Of a stretch of 28,184 bases of DNA, positions 7,756 to 15,574 are shown one piece after another. Within the stretch, counting starts at the first letter, position 1. Every line of letters starts with the position of its first letter. The notes under the pieces are model-generated. The model was given only the letters and a program-made list of their open reading frames with translations, was not told where the DNA came from and ran no database searches. The translations under genes and the position numbers were made by a program. This stretch comes from Desulfuromonadaceae bacterium (lineage in GTDB: Bacteria > Desulfobacterota > Desulfuromonadia > Desulfuromonadales > Desulfuromonadaceae): the NCBI GenBank assembly GCA_027065245.1, contig JAMOOS010000326.1, positions 1 through 28,184 on the forward strand, read 5' to 3'.

Positions 7756-8235
7756 ATGAGCCAAGCTGTCGTAGCAAAGCTGAAAGGAGCCTTCGCCGCT
7801 TCGGTCCTCGATGTCAAAGAGCATCGCGGTGAGGTGACGGTTACAGTGAAAAAAGAAGATATTGTGCCGATCTGCCAGTTTCTTAAGGATGAGGCCGGCT
7901 ACAATTTTCTGTGCGATCTGTGCGGGGTGGATTACCTCGGTCAGCAGCCGCGTTTTATGGTGGTGTACAATCTGTACAACATTGCCACCAAGGAACGGTT
8001 GCGGGTCAAGGTGCCCGTGGCTGAGGATGACGCGTGCGTGGATACGGTTTCTACGGTGTGGGCCACAGCCAACTGGCACGAGCGTGAGTGTTGGGATCTG
8101 ATGGGAATCTCCTTTAATAACCATCCCGATCTGCGCCGCATTCTGATGCCGGCCGACTGGGAGGGGCATCCACTACGTAAGGATTATCCCCTGCAAGGTC
8201 CGGATCGTGAACCGTATCAGGGGCGACTTTCGTAA
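7756..8235 (+). CDS. nuoC: NADH-quinone oxidoreductase subunit C
   Basis: A 159-aa peripheral-arm subunit of complex I (30-kDa family) that packs against NuoD near the quinone site. The family signature is clear: WHERECWDLMGI at about 97-108, then a run containing HPDLRRILMP and DWEGHPLRKDYP in the final third. It is a separate gene, not the NuoCD fusion of enterobacteria; the two reading frames are 43 bases apart with a proper stop. A purine-rich GGGAAAAAGG precedes the ATG. Its N-terminal half is more divergent, as usual for the family. Confidence 0.96.
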   Translation: MSQAVVAKLKGAFAASVLDVKEHRGEVTVTVKKEDIVPICQFLKDEAGYNFLCDLCGVDYLGQQPRFMVVYNLYNIATKERLRVKVPVAEDDACVDTVSTVWATANWHERECWDLMGISFNNHPDLRRILMPADWEGHPLRKDYPLQGPDREPYQGRLS

Positions 8236-8278
8236 CCAAAGCGCGCTGGCGTTTTAAAAATAAACACGAGGCTTGCAA

Positions 8279-9457
8279 ATGGCTAAAAAAGAGACGATGA
8301 CAATAAACATGGGGCCGCAGCATCCGTCTACCCACGGGGTGTTGCAGCTGGTTCTGGAACTGGACGGCGAGATTGTTGTTGATGCGGTTCCGCACATCGG
8401 CTTTCTGCACCGTGGCGTGGAGAAGCTGGCGGAGAACCGTACCTACCACCGCGCCCTGCCCCTGACCGATCGCCTTGACTATCTGGCACCCATGAGTAAC
8501 AACTTAGGTTACGTGCTGGCGGTGGAAAAGTTGCTCGGTATAACCGACAAGATTCCCCAGCGTGCCAAGGTGGTGCGGGTGATGATGGCGGAGCTGACCC
8601 GGATTAAGAGCCACTTGGTGTGGCTGGCGACCCATGCTCTGGATATCGGTGCCATGACGGTGTTTCTGTATTGCTTCCGTGAGCGCGAGGCGATCATGGA
8701 TATGTACGAGAAGTTGTCCGGCGCGCGTATGACCTCCAACTACTTCCGCATCGGCGGTTTGTCTCAGGATCTGCCCGAAGGTTTTGAAGATGACGTGCGC
8801 GCCTTTATCGAGGCTATGCCCGGTCACATTGAGACCTACGAAGGGTTGCTCACTGGCAACAAGATCTGGCAGAAGCGTACCATTGGCGTGGCCACCATCA
8901 GTGCGGAAGACGCCATCGACATCGGTCTTAGCGGTCCGGCGCTGCGTGCCAGCGGGGTCGACTGGGATTTGCGTCGCGATAATCCCTACTCCGGTTATGA
9001 GGAGTACGATTTCAATGTCATCGTTCGCGATGGCTGCGATACTTTTGACCGCTACAAAGTGCGCCTCGACGAGATGCGTGAATCGTGCAAAATCATCGCC
9101 CAGGCTCTGGATAAGCTGGAGCCGGGGCCGATTCTGGCCGATGCTCCTGATGTGTGCCTGCCGCCCAAAAAGGATGTAGTCAACAGTATTGAGGGGCTCA
9201 TCCATCAGTTTAAGCTTATCACCGAGGGCTGCAAGCCGGAGCCGGGTGAGGTGTATCAGAGTGTGGAAGCACCCAAGGGGGAGCTTGGTTTCTACATTAT
9301 CTCCGACGGCAGTGGCAATCCGTTCCGCATGAAGATTCGTCCACCGTCCTTTGTCAATCTGCAGGCGTTGCCGCAGATGGTGCGCGGTCGTCTGCTGGCT
9401 GATGTTATCGCCGCCATTGGTACGCTGGATATCGTTCTGGGTGAGATCGACCGCTAA
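8279..9457 (+). CDS. nuoD: NADH-quinone oxidoreductase subunit D
   Basis: A 392-aa peripheral-arm subunit (49-kDa family, related to NiFe-hydrogenase large subunits) that forms most of the quinone head-group pocket. The diagnostic N-terminal loop MGPQHPSTHGVL is present, with His15 and His19 as candidate quinone-pocket residues. The end DIVLGEIDR is the standard NuoD C-terminus. The ATG at 8279 is chosen over a TTG six bases earlier because the CGAGG ribosome-binding site is better placed. The next complex I gene downstream is nuoH. The nuoE, nuoF and nuoG genes that usually sit here are absent. Confidence 0.97.
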   Translation: MAKKETMTINMGPQHPSTHGVLQLVLELDGEIVVDAVPHIGFLHRGVEKLAENRTYHRALPLTDRLDYLAPMSNNLGYVLAVEKLLGITDKIPQRAKVVRVMMAELTRIKSHLVWLATHALDIGAMTVFLYCFREREAIMDMYEKLSGARMTSNYFRIGGLSQDLPEGFEDDVRAFIEAMPGHIETYEGLLTGNKIWQKRTIGVATISAEDAIDIGLSGPALRASGVDWDLRRDNPYSGYEEYDFNVIVRDGCDTFDRYKVRLDEMRESCKIIAQALDKLEPGPILADAPDVCLPPKKDVVNSIEGLIHQFKLITEGCKPEPGEVYQSVEAPKGELGFYIISDGSGNPFRMKIRPPSFVNLQALPQMVRGRLLADVIAAIGTLDIVLGEIDR

Positions 9458-9545
9458 CGGGCATGGCGACGCCGCCGTGTGCCGCCGGTTTTTTTGACTA
9501 CAAACAAGAATTTGGCAGGAATAGAGAACAAGAAAAGAGGAAACC

Positions 9546-10559
9546 ATGTCTGAAATGCTTAGCCTCTCGAATGACCCGACGCTGTTTATAGCTGTAATGC
9601 TGGCCAAGATATTGGTGGTGTTTATCGTGGTTATTCTGATAGTAGCCTACGCTACCTATGCCGAGCGCAAGATTATCGGCCATATGCAGACCCGCCTCGG
9701 TCCCACCATGACCGGTCCGCTGGGGTTGCTGCAGCCTATTGCTGACGGTTTGAAGCTGTTTTTCAAGGAAGACATCATCCCCAGTCAGGCTAGTAAATTG
9801 GCGTTTATCCTGGCGCCGATGATGATTCTTGTTCCTGCGTTTATAACCGTAGCAGTGATACCGTTCGGTGACAGTATTACTGTCAAAGGCTATACCGTTC
9901 CTCTGCAGATTTCCGATCTCAATATCGGCGTTTTGTATATTCTCGCCATGTCGGGACTGGGGGTTTACGGGATTGTCCTGGCCGGCTGGTCCTCCAACAA
10001 TAAATATTCATTGCTGGGGGGAGTGCGTAGCGCCGCGCAGATGATTTCCTACGAGTTGGCAGCCGGTCTGGCTATTATTTCGGTGTTTATGTTGTCTGGC
10101 ACTCTGCAATTGAGCGATATAGTGGCGGCGCAGTCCGGTTCTATTCTCAACTGGTATATCTTTTCTCAGCCGTTGGCGTTCTGCCTGTTTGTCATCACTT
10201 CGCTGGCAGAGGTTAACCGGACGCCGTTTGACCTGCCTGAGGCGGAAACAGAGCTGGTATCCGGTTTTTGTACCGAATATTCCTCCATGAAATACGCACT
10301 GTTTTTCATGGCTGAGTACGCCAATATGGTGGTCCTGTCGGCCATTACCGCCACCCTGTTTCTCGGTGGTCCGGCCGGGCCGTTTCCCGGGCCGATCAAT
10401 CTGCTGATCAAAGTGTTCGCCTTCATGTTCTTTTTTATCTGGATTCGCGCTACGTTCCCGCGGGTACGTTATGATCAGCTCATGTATCTTGGCTGGAAGG
10501 TGTTTTTACCCCTGGCACTGCTGAATATCGTTATTACCGGCGCAGTAGTAGTTTTTTAG
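9546..10559 (+). CDS. nuoH: NADH-quinone oxidoreductase subunit H
   Basis: A 337-aa polytopic membrane subunit (ND1 family) that connects the quinone cavity with the proton-pumping arm. The family motifs are intact: YAERKIIGHMQTRLGP after the first helix, GVYGIVLAGWSSNNKYSLLGGVRSAAQ in the middle (the quinone-channel region), EVNRTPFDLPEAETELVSGFCTEYSSM with its cluster of acidic residues, and FIWIRATFPRVRYDQLM near the C-terminus. About eight hydrophobic helices are visible. The ATG follows AAGAGGAAA. An 88-base gap separates it from nuoD, the longest in the operon. Confidence 0.97.
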   Translation: MSEMLSLSNDPTLFIAVMLAKILVVFIVVILIVAYATYAERKIIGHMQTRLGPTMTGPLGLLQPIADGLKLFFKEDIIPSQASKLAFILAPMMILVPAFITVAVIPFGDSITVKGYTVPLQISDLNIGVLYILAMSGLGVYGIVLAGWSSNNKYSLLGGVRSAAQMISYELAAGLAIISVFMLSGTLQLSDIVAAQSGSILNWYIFSQPLAFCLFVITSLAEVNRTPFDLPEAETELVSGFCTEYSSMKYALFFMAEYANMVVLSAITATLFLGGPAGPFPGPINLLIKVFAFMFFFIWIRATFPRVRYDQLMYLGWKVFLPLALLNIVITGAVVVF

Positions 10560-10588
10560 AGTTGTAACCTCTGTTAAAGGATCGACCC

Positions 10589-10984
10589 ATGATTAAAGAA
10601 TTTATTCAGGGCTTGAGTATAACGGCTAAGCACCTTTTGCCGGGGAATTCGACCACCGTCGAGTATCCCAAGCAGAAACTGAAAGTTTCCGAGCGTTATC
10701 GTGGACTGCATCGGCTGGTGCCGGAACACGATCGTGAAAAGTGCGTGGCCTGCTATCTGTGCCCCACAGTCTGCCCGGCCAAATGTATCACTGTAGAGGC
10801 GGGCGAGGACGAGAACGGCAAGAAGTACCCCACAGTGTACCAGATTGATATGCTGCGGTGTATTTTCTGCGGCTATTGCGTGGAGGCGTGTCCGGTTGAG
10901 GCAATTGAGATGACCGGCGAGTACGAACTGGCCAATTACAAGCGTGAAGATTTCTGCTTCACCAAGGAGCGCCTGCTCAAATAA
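10589..10984 (+). CDS. nuoI: NADH-quinone oxidoreductase subunit I (2x 4Fe-4S)
   Basis: A 131-aa ferredoxin-like subunit (TYKY family) carrying clusters N6a and N6b. Two CxxCxxCxxxCP motifs are present: Cys52/55/58/62 and Cys91/94/97/101. The four cysteines of each motif, with the usual swap of the last one, would ligate the two 4Fe-4S clusters. The N-terminal 30 residues can lie on the membrane. In a complex lacking NuoEFG, this subunit or a partner docking next to it is the likely entry point for electrons, as proposed for ferredoxin-linked relatives. AAAGGA precedes the ATG. Confidence 0.97.
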   Translation: MIKEFIQGLSITAKHLLPGNSTTVEYPKQKLKVSERYRGLHRLVPEHDREKCVACYLCPTVCPAKCITVEAGEDENGKKYPTVYQIDMLRCIFCGYCVEACPVEAIEMTGEYELANYKREDFCFTKERLLK

Positions 10985-11005
10985 ATCGCTATAGGAGCCA
11001 CACTC

Positions 11006-11518
11006 ATGGAACTTTTGCAGTTGATCTTCTTTTACGTCGTCGCGCTGGTTACTCTTGTTGCCGGGATTGGCGTCATTTCATGCCGTAACCCTATCAATAG
11101 CGCCATCTCGCTGGTGATGACTTTCTTCTGCCTGGCGGTGTTTTACGTTATGTTGCATGCACCGTTTATGGCCGCCATACAGGTGATGGTGTATGCCGGT
11201 GCCATCATGGTGCTGATCATCTTTGTCATGATGCTGCTTAATCAGGGGCTGGTGGCGATTGGCAAGCACCGTCATGCTCTGGTGGGTGCTGGTATTGCGG
11301 CGGCGCTGCTGGTGGTACAGATGGTGATTACCGTGACCAAGGGGCAGGTGTCGGAGCCGGTAGGTGCCATCACTGCCAAAGTAGTGGAAAGCGTCGGTCA
11401 CACCCAACTCATCGGTCAGGCGATGTTCACCGATTTTCTGTTGCCGTTTGAGATCGCCTCAATCCTGCTGCTGGTTGCCATTGTCGGCGCGGTAGTGCTG
11501 GCCAAACGCGAAGTATAA
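11006..11518 (+). CDS. nuoJ: NADH-quinone oxidoreductase subunit J
   Basis: A 170-aa membrane subunit (ND6 family) with five predicted helices. The family motif is seen at about residues 57-75, where an YAGAIMVLIIFVMMLLN run contains the glycine and the flexible helix important for coupling. The conserved NP in CRNPINSAISLV lies at about 27-38. The last helix is FEIASILLLVAIVGAVVLAKRE, typical for NuoJ. A TAGGAG site lies upstream of the ATG. It is co-directional and closely spaced with nuoI and nuoK. Confidence 0.95.
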   Translation: MELLQLIFFYVVALVTLVAGIGVISCRNPINSAISLVMTFFCLAVFYVMLHAPFMAAIQVMVYAGAIMVLIIFVMMLLNQGLVAIGKHRHALVGAGIAAALLVVQMVITVTKGQVSEPVGAITAKVVESVGHTQLIGQAMFTDFLLPFEIASILLLVAIVGAVVLAKREV

Positions 11519-11540
11519 ACACAAGGACTGGAGAATCACA

Positions 11541-11843
11541 ATGATCACCCTCACTCACTATATGGTCCTTAGCGCCCTGTTGTTTACCCTGGGTACAATC
11601 GGCGTTTTGACCCGCAAGAATGCCATTGTTGTTTTTATGTGCGTGGAATTGATGCTGAATGCCGTCAATCTGACCTTTATCGCGCTTTCAAGTCATCTCG
11701 GAAATATGGATGGACAGATTTTTGTGTTTTTTATCATGACTGTTGCGGCGGCCGAGGCGGCTGTAGGCCTGGCTTTGATGATCGCTTTCTTCCGCAACCG
11801 TGAATCCATAGATGTTGAGGATTTCAGCCTGTTGAAATGGTAA
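11541..11843 (+). CDS. nuoK: NADH-quinone oxidoreductase subunit K
   Basis: A 100-aa membrane subunit (ND4L family) with three helices. It carries the two buried glutamates of the proton path: Glu in FMCVELMLNAVNL (about residue 36) and Glu in VAAAEAAVGLAL (about residue 72). The length is exactly the family norm. It starts 22 bases after nuoJ with AAGGACTGGAG upstream. Confidence 0.96.
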   Translation: MITLTHYMVLSALLFTLGTIGVLTRKNAIVVFMCVELMLNAVNLTFIALSSHLGNMDGQIFVFFIMTVAAAEAAVGLALMIAFFRNRESIDVEDFSLLKW

Positions 11844-11889
11844 CTTCTTCAGGGCTGTCTATGGTTCAGTCCGCCTAGAGGAGATATAG

Positions 11890-13869
11890 ATGTACGATAA
11901 CTTATGGCTCATTCCGTTGTTCCCTTTTGTAGGGTTTCTCATCAACGGACTGCTGGGCAAGAAAATCAGGAATGAAAAGATAATCGGTGCGATTGCAACT
12001 CTGGCTATCTTCTCTTCGTTTGTGGTGTCATGCCATTACTTCATGCAGTTACTCGATGATCCGCAGAAAATTCATCAGGTAGTGGTTGCCAAGTGGATTA
12101 CCGCCGGGCCACTGCATGTGAACTGGGAGTTCCTGCTTGATCCCCTCTCTGGCTTGATGATTCTCAATGTCAGTGGACTGGCGACGCTCATTACGTTGTA
12201 CTCCATTGGTTACATGCACGGCGAAGAAGGGTACGCACGTTTCTTCAGCTATATGAACCTGTTTGCCTTTGCCATGTTGATGCTGGTACTGGGTGGCAAC
12301 GCTTTGGTGCTGTTTGTCGGTTGGGAAGGTGTTGGCCTGTGTTCCTACCTGCTCATCGGTTACTACTATGAGAAGAAAAGCGCCAGCGACGCCGGTAAGA
12401 AGGCCTTTGTGGTCAACCGTGTCGGCGACTTCGGTTTTCTCCTCGGTCTGTTTACTCTGTTCTGGTCCCTGGGGCAGAAGGGGGTGTGGACCATCAATTT
12501 TGTTGAGATTGCCGAAAATGTGCATCTGCTTGAGAACGGTGGTCTCGTTGTGACGGTGGTTACGCTGTGTTTCTTCCTCGGTGCCACCGGCAAGTCGGCG
12601 CAGATTCCCCTGTATACTTGGCTGCCCGACGCCATGGAAGGGCCGACACCGGTATCGGCACTCATCCACGCCGCCACCATGGTTACCGCCGGTGTCTACA
12701 TGATAGCGCGCATGAACGGTCTGTTCGCCATGGCGCCTGATACCATGATGACTATTGCCATTGTCGGCGCGGCTACGGCGCTGTTTGCAGCTACCATCGG
12801 CCTGGCACAGAACGATATCAAGCGGGTTCTGGCTTATTCCACCGTGTCGCAGCTGGGCTATATGTTCCTAGCCATGGGTGTCGGTGCGTTTACCGCCGGT
12901 ATTTTCCATCTGCTTACTCATGCCTTTTTCAAGGCTTGTCTGTTTCTCGGTTCCGGTTCGGTTATACATGGCATGCATCACGCCTTCCATCACGCGCATC
13001 TGAACGATGATCCGCAGGATATGCGTAACATGGGCGGGCTGCGTAAAAAGATGCCGATCACTTTTATTACATTTTTGTGTTCCACCTTGGCAATCTCGGG
13101 GATTCCATTTTTCTCCGGGTTCTTTTCCAAGGATGAAATTTTGTGGTGGTCTTTTGCTTCTACTCGTGGTCATTGGATTTTGTGGGCTGTGGGAGCTTTT
13201 GCCGCTCTTCTTACGGCGTTTTACATGTTCCGTTTGGTGTTCATGACCTTTTTCGGTGAGCAGAAGACTGCGGCAGCGGCCAAAGATCATATCCCTGAGT
13301 CGCCGTTTGTTATTACTTTCCCGTTAATGGTTTTGGCGACTCTGGCTACTTTTGGCGGTTTGTTAGGCGTGCCTCATGCGCTGGGCAAATTGTTTGGACA
13401 TATGCCGAACATCCTTGAGGAGTTTCTGGCGCCGGTGTTTGAGCATACACAGCATTTGCACGAAATTCATGCACATGGTAGTGCTTCAACTGAATATATG
13501 TTTATGTCTATTTCTGTGGCCATCGCGGTTGTCGGTATTGGCATAGCGTGGGTAATGTATTGCAAGAACCCGGAATTGCCGGGGCGTTTTGTGGCTGCGT
13601 TCCCCAAATTGCACCGGGCGGTGTTCAACAAGTGGTACATAGATGAGTTTTACGATGCCATGGTTGTCAATCCGACCAAGAAACTGGGTACGGTGTTGTG
13701 GCAGATCTTTGATGCCCGCTTTGTCGATGGACTGGTCAACGGTGTTGCCAAGGTAGTTAGAGGAAGTGGTCGCGTGTTGCGCTATACCCAGACGGGCTAT
13801 ACGCACAACTATGCGTTGTCCATGGCAGTTGGTGTGGTGGTTATCATTGCCATCTGTGTCATAAACTAA
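11890..13869 (+). CDS. nuoL: NADH-quinone oxidoreductase subunit L (antiporter-like)
   Basis: A 659-aa distal proton-pumping subunit (ND5 family). Standard motifs are present: GWEGVGLCSYLLIGYYY (with the buried Glu of TM5), KSAQIPLYTWLPDAMEGPTPVSALIHAATMVTAGVYMIARM, then LAQNDIKRVLAYSTVSQLGYMF and LTHAFFKACLFLGSGSVIHG. The long C-terminal lateral helix region is preserved: FNKWYIDEFYDAMVV is typical of the segment before it, and a final hydrophobic helix ends the protein. A His-rich loop (HTQHLHEIHAHG) lies around residue 525. AGAGGAGAT precedes the ATG. The length is close to the family norm. Confidence 0.97.
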   Translation: MYDNLWLIPLFPFVGFLINGLLGKKIRNEKIIGAIATLAIFSSFVVSCHYFMQLLDDPQKIHQVVVAKWITAGPLHVNWEFLLDPLSGLMILNVSGLATLITLYSIGYMHGEEGYARFFSYMNLFAFAMLMLVLGGNALVLFVGWEGVGLCSYLLIGYYYEKKSASDAGKKAFVVNRVGDFGFLLGLFTLFWSLGQKGVWTINFVEIAENVHLLENGGLVVTVVTLCFFLGATGKSAQIPLYTWLPDAMEGPTPVSALIHAATMVTAGVYMIARMNGLFAMAPDTMMTIAIVGAATALFAATIGLAQNDIKRVLAYSTVSQLGYMFLAMGVGAFTAGIFHLLTHAFFKACLFLGSGSVIHGMHHAFHHAHLNDDPQDMRNMGGLRKKMPITFITFLCSTLAISGIPFFSGFFSKDEILWWSFASTRGHWILWAVGAFAALLTAFYMFRLVFMTFFGEQKTAAAAKDHIPESPFVITFPLMVLATLATFGGLLGVPHALGKLFGHMPNILEEFLAPVFEHTQHLHEIHAHGSASTEYMFMSISVAIAVVGIGIAWVMYCKNPELPGRFVAAFPKLHRAVFNKWYIDEFYDAMVVNPTKKLGTVLWQIFDARFVDGLVNGVAKVVRGSGRVLRYTQTGYTHNYALSMAVGVVVIIAICVIN

Positions 13870-13912
13870 TGACGACTGCGACCGTGATCGCATATACAAG
13901 GAGCAACTTCTA

Positions 13913-15508
13913 ATGTCAGAACATCTTCTCAGTCTGATGACGTTCTTCCCTATCCTGGGCATGTTTATTGTGCTGCTGCTGCCCAGGAATGCTGGTGGAT
14001 TGCTTAAAAGTGTAGCACTGGTGGTGTCGCTGATTACTTTTGTGATCAGTCTGCCGCTGGCCCTGGATCCGGTGTTTAAAACCTCGGCGGGGATGCACTA
14101 CACTGAGTTTGCCGAATGGATCAGCGTCGGCAAATACTTTACTATGAATTACAGTCTGGGTGTCGACGGTATCAGCCTGTGGCTGGTGATGCTGACCACC
14201 TTCATCATGCCCATAGCCATCCTTTCCACCTGGCAGGCGGTAACCAAGCATGTCAAGGCTTATATGGCCATGATGTTGCTGCTCGAAACCGCCATGCTCG
14301 GAGCGTTCGTATCCCTGGATCTGTTCCTGTTTTATATTTTCTGGGAGCTGATGCTGATTCCCATGTATTTCATGATTGGCATCTGGGGTGGGGCTAACCG
14401 CATTTATGCTGCGGTCAAATTTTTCATCTATACCGCAGTTGGTTCCTTGCTGATGCTGGTGGCGATACTGTTTATCTATTATCAAGCGGTTAACTCCGGC
14501 ATGGATATCAGCGGCTTCAGTGTTACAGATTTTTATAATCTGTCTCTCGATCCGCAATTGCAGCGGTGGTTGTTCCTCGCCTTCGCGTTCAGCTTTGCCA
14601 TCAAGGTGCCCATGTTTCCGGTGCATACCTGGTTGCCCGATGCTCACACTGAGGCACCTACTGCCGGCTCGGTAATTCTGGCGGCGGTAATGTTGAAGAT
14701 GGGTACCTATGGTTACCTGCGTTTTGCCATGCCCCTGTTTCCTGAGGCGCTGCGGTACTATCTGCCGTACCTGACGGCACTGGCGGTTATCGGCATTATC
14801 TATGGTGCACTGGTGGCCATGATGCAGAAAGATGTCAAGAAACTGGTGGCTTATTCTTCGGTTTCCCACCTTGGCTTCGTTATGCTGGGAATCTTCGCCC
14901 TCAATACCGTTGGTGTCAGCGGGGCGGTGCTGCAGATGATCAATCACGGTATCTCCACTGGCGCCCTGTTCCTCATTGTCGGCTTTATCTACGAGCGCCG
15001 TCATACCCGTCTCATCAGCGAGTTCGGTGGGTTGTCCACTTCGATGCCGGTTTTTGCCGTAATATTCATGATTGTAACTTTGTCATCCATTGGCCTGCCG
15101 GGTACCAACGGTTTTGTCGGTGAGTTCATGATTCTTATGGGGGCTTTTCAGGGTGAGTTGCGCTGGTTTGCAGTTCTGGCTACCTCCGGTGTTATCCTTG
15201 CGGCGGTATACATGCTGTGGATGTTCCAGCGGGTTATGTTCGGCAAACTGGATAATCCCAAAAACCGCGATCTTAAAGATCTGTCTCTGCGTGAGCTGTG
15301 TGTAATGGCACCGCTGCTGGTGTTCATCTTCTGGATTGGTGTTTGTCCCAATACCTTCCTCGACAAGATGACGCCCGCTGTAGATCACATGATAGAGCAG
15401 ATCAGCGGTAAAAAGCCGATTGTAGTACCTCAGGTGTTGCCGGCGACCCCTGGCCAGGGCCATGCGGCTCATATACAGGCAGTTGAACACGGTGAACACC
15501 ACGAGTAG
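13913..15508 (+). CDS. nuoM: NADH-quinone oxidoreductase subunit M (antiporter-like)
   Basis: A 531-aa middle proton-pumping subunit (ND4 family). Diagnostic motifs are FWELMLIPMYFMIGIWGG (buried Glu of TM5), HTWLPDAHTEAPTAGSVILAA followed by the conserved Lys in VMLKMGTYGYLRF, and MMQKDVKKLVAYSSVSHLGFVMLG. About fourteen hydrophobic helices are visible. The C-terminal tail is histidine-rich (seven His in the last 26 residues), which is not a general feature of NuoM and may be lineage-specific. CAAGGAGC lies upstream of the ATG at 13913. Confidence 0.97.
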   Translation: MSEHLLSLMTFFPILGMFIVLLLPRNAGGLLKSVALVVSLITFVISLPLALDPVFKTSAGMHYTEFAEWISVGKYFTMNYSLGVDGISLWLVMLTTFIMPIAILSTWQAVTKHVKAYMAMMLLLETAMLGAFVSLDLFLFYIFWELMLIPMYFMIGIWGGANRIYAAVKFFIYTAVGSLLMLVAILFIYYQAVNSGMDISGFSVTDFYNLSLDPQLQRWLFLAFAFSFAIKVPMFPVHTWLPDAHTEAPTAGSVILAAVMLKMGTYGYLRFAMPLFPEALRYYLPYLTALAVIGIIYGALVAMMQKDVKKLVAYSSVSHLGFVMLGIFALNTVGVSGAVLQMINHGISTGALFLIVGFIYERRHTRLISEFGGLSTSMPVFAVIFMIVTLSSIGLPGTNGFVGEFMILMGAFQGELRWFAVLATSGVILAAVYMLWMFQRVMFGKLDNPKNRDLKDLSLRELCVMAPLLVFIFWIGVCPNTFLDKMTPAVDHMIEQISGKKPIVVPQVLPATPGQGHAAHIQAVEHGEHHE

Positions 15509-15574
15509 CGGTAGTGATCTGCTGTTTATTTGATTGAAGATATTGCGTTAAACCGCTTCTAAAGGAGCATATAC

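Noticed and set aside
9461..9500. Terminator-like GC block plus T-run between nuoD and nuoH
   Set aside because: The GC-rich part is a direct repeat (GCCGCCG twice), not an inverted one, so no stable stem precedes the T-run.
8504..9607. 367-codon minus-strand frame across nuoD
   Set aside because: Antisense shadow of nuoD; composition (His/Gln/Asn-rich) typical of antisense translation.
13916..15004. 362-codon minus-strand frame across nuoM
   Set aside because: Antisense shadow of nuoM; rich in His and Gln with no hydrophobic core or motif.
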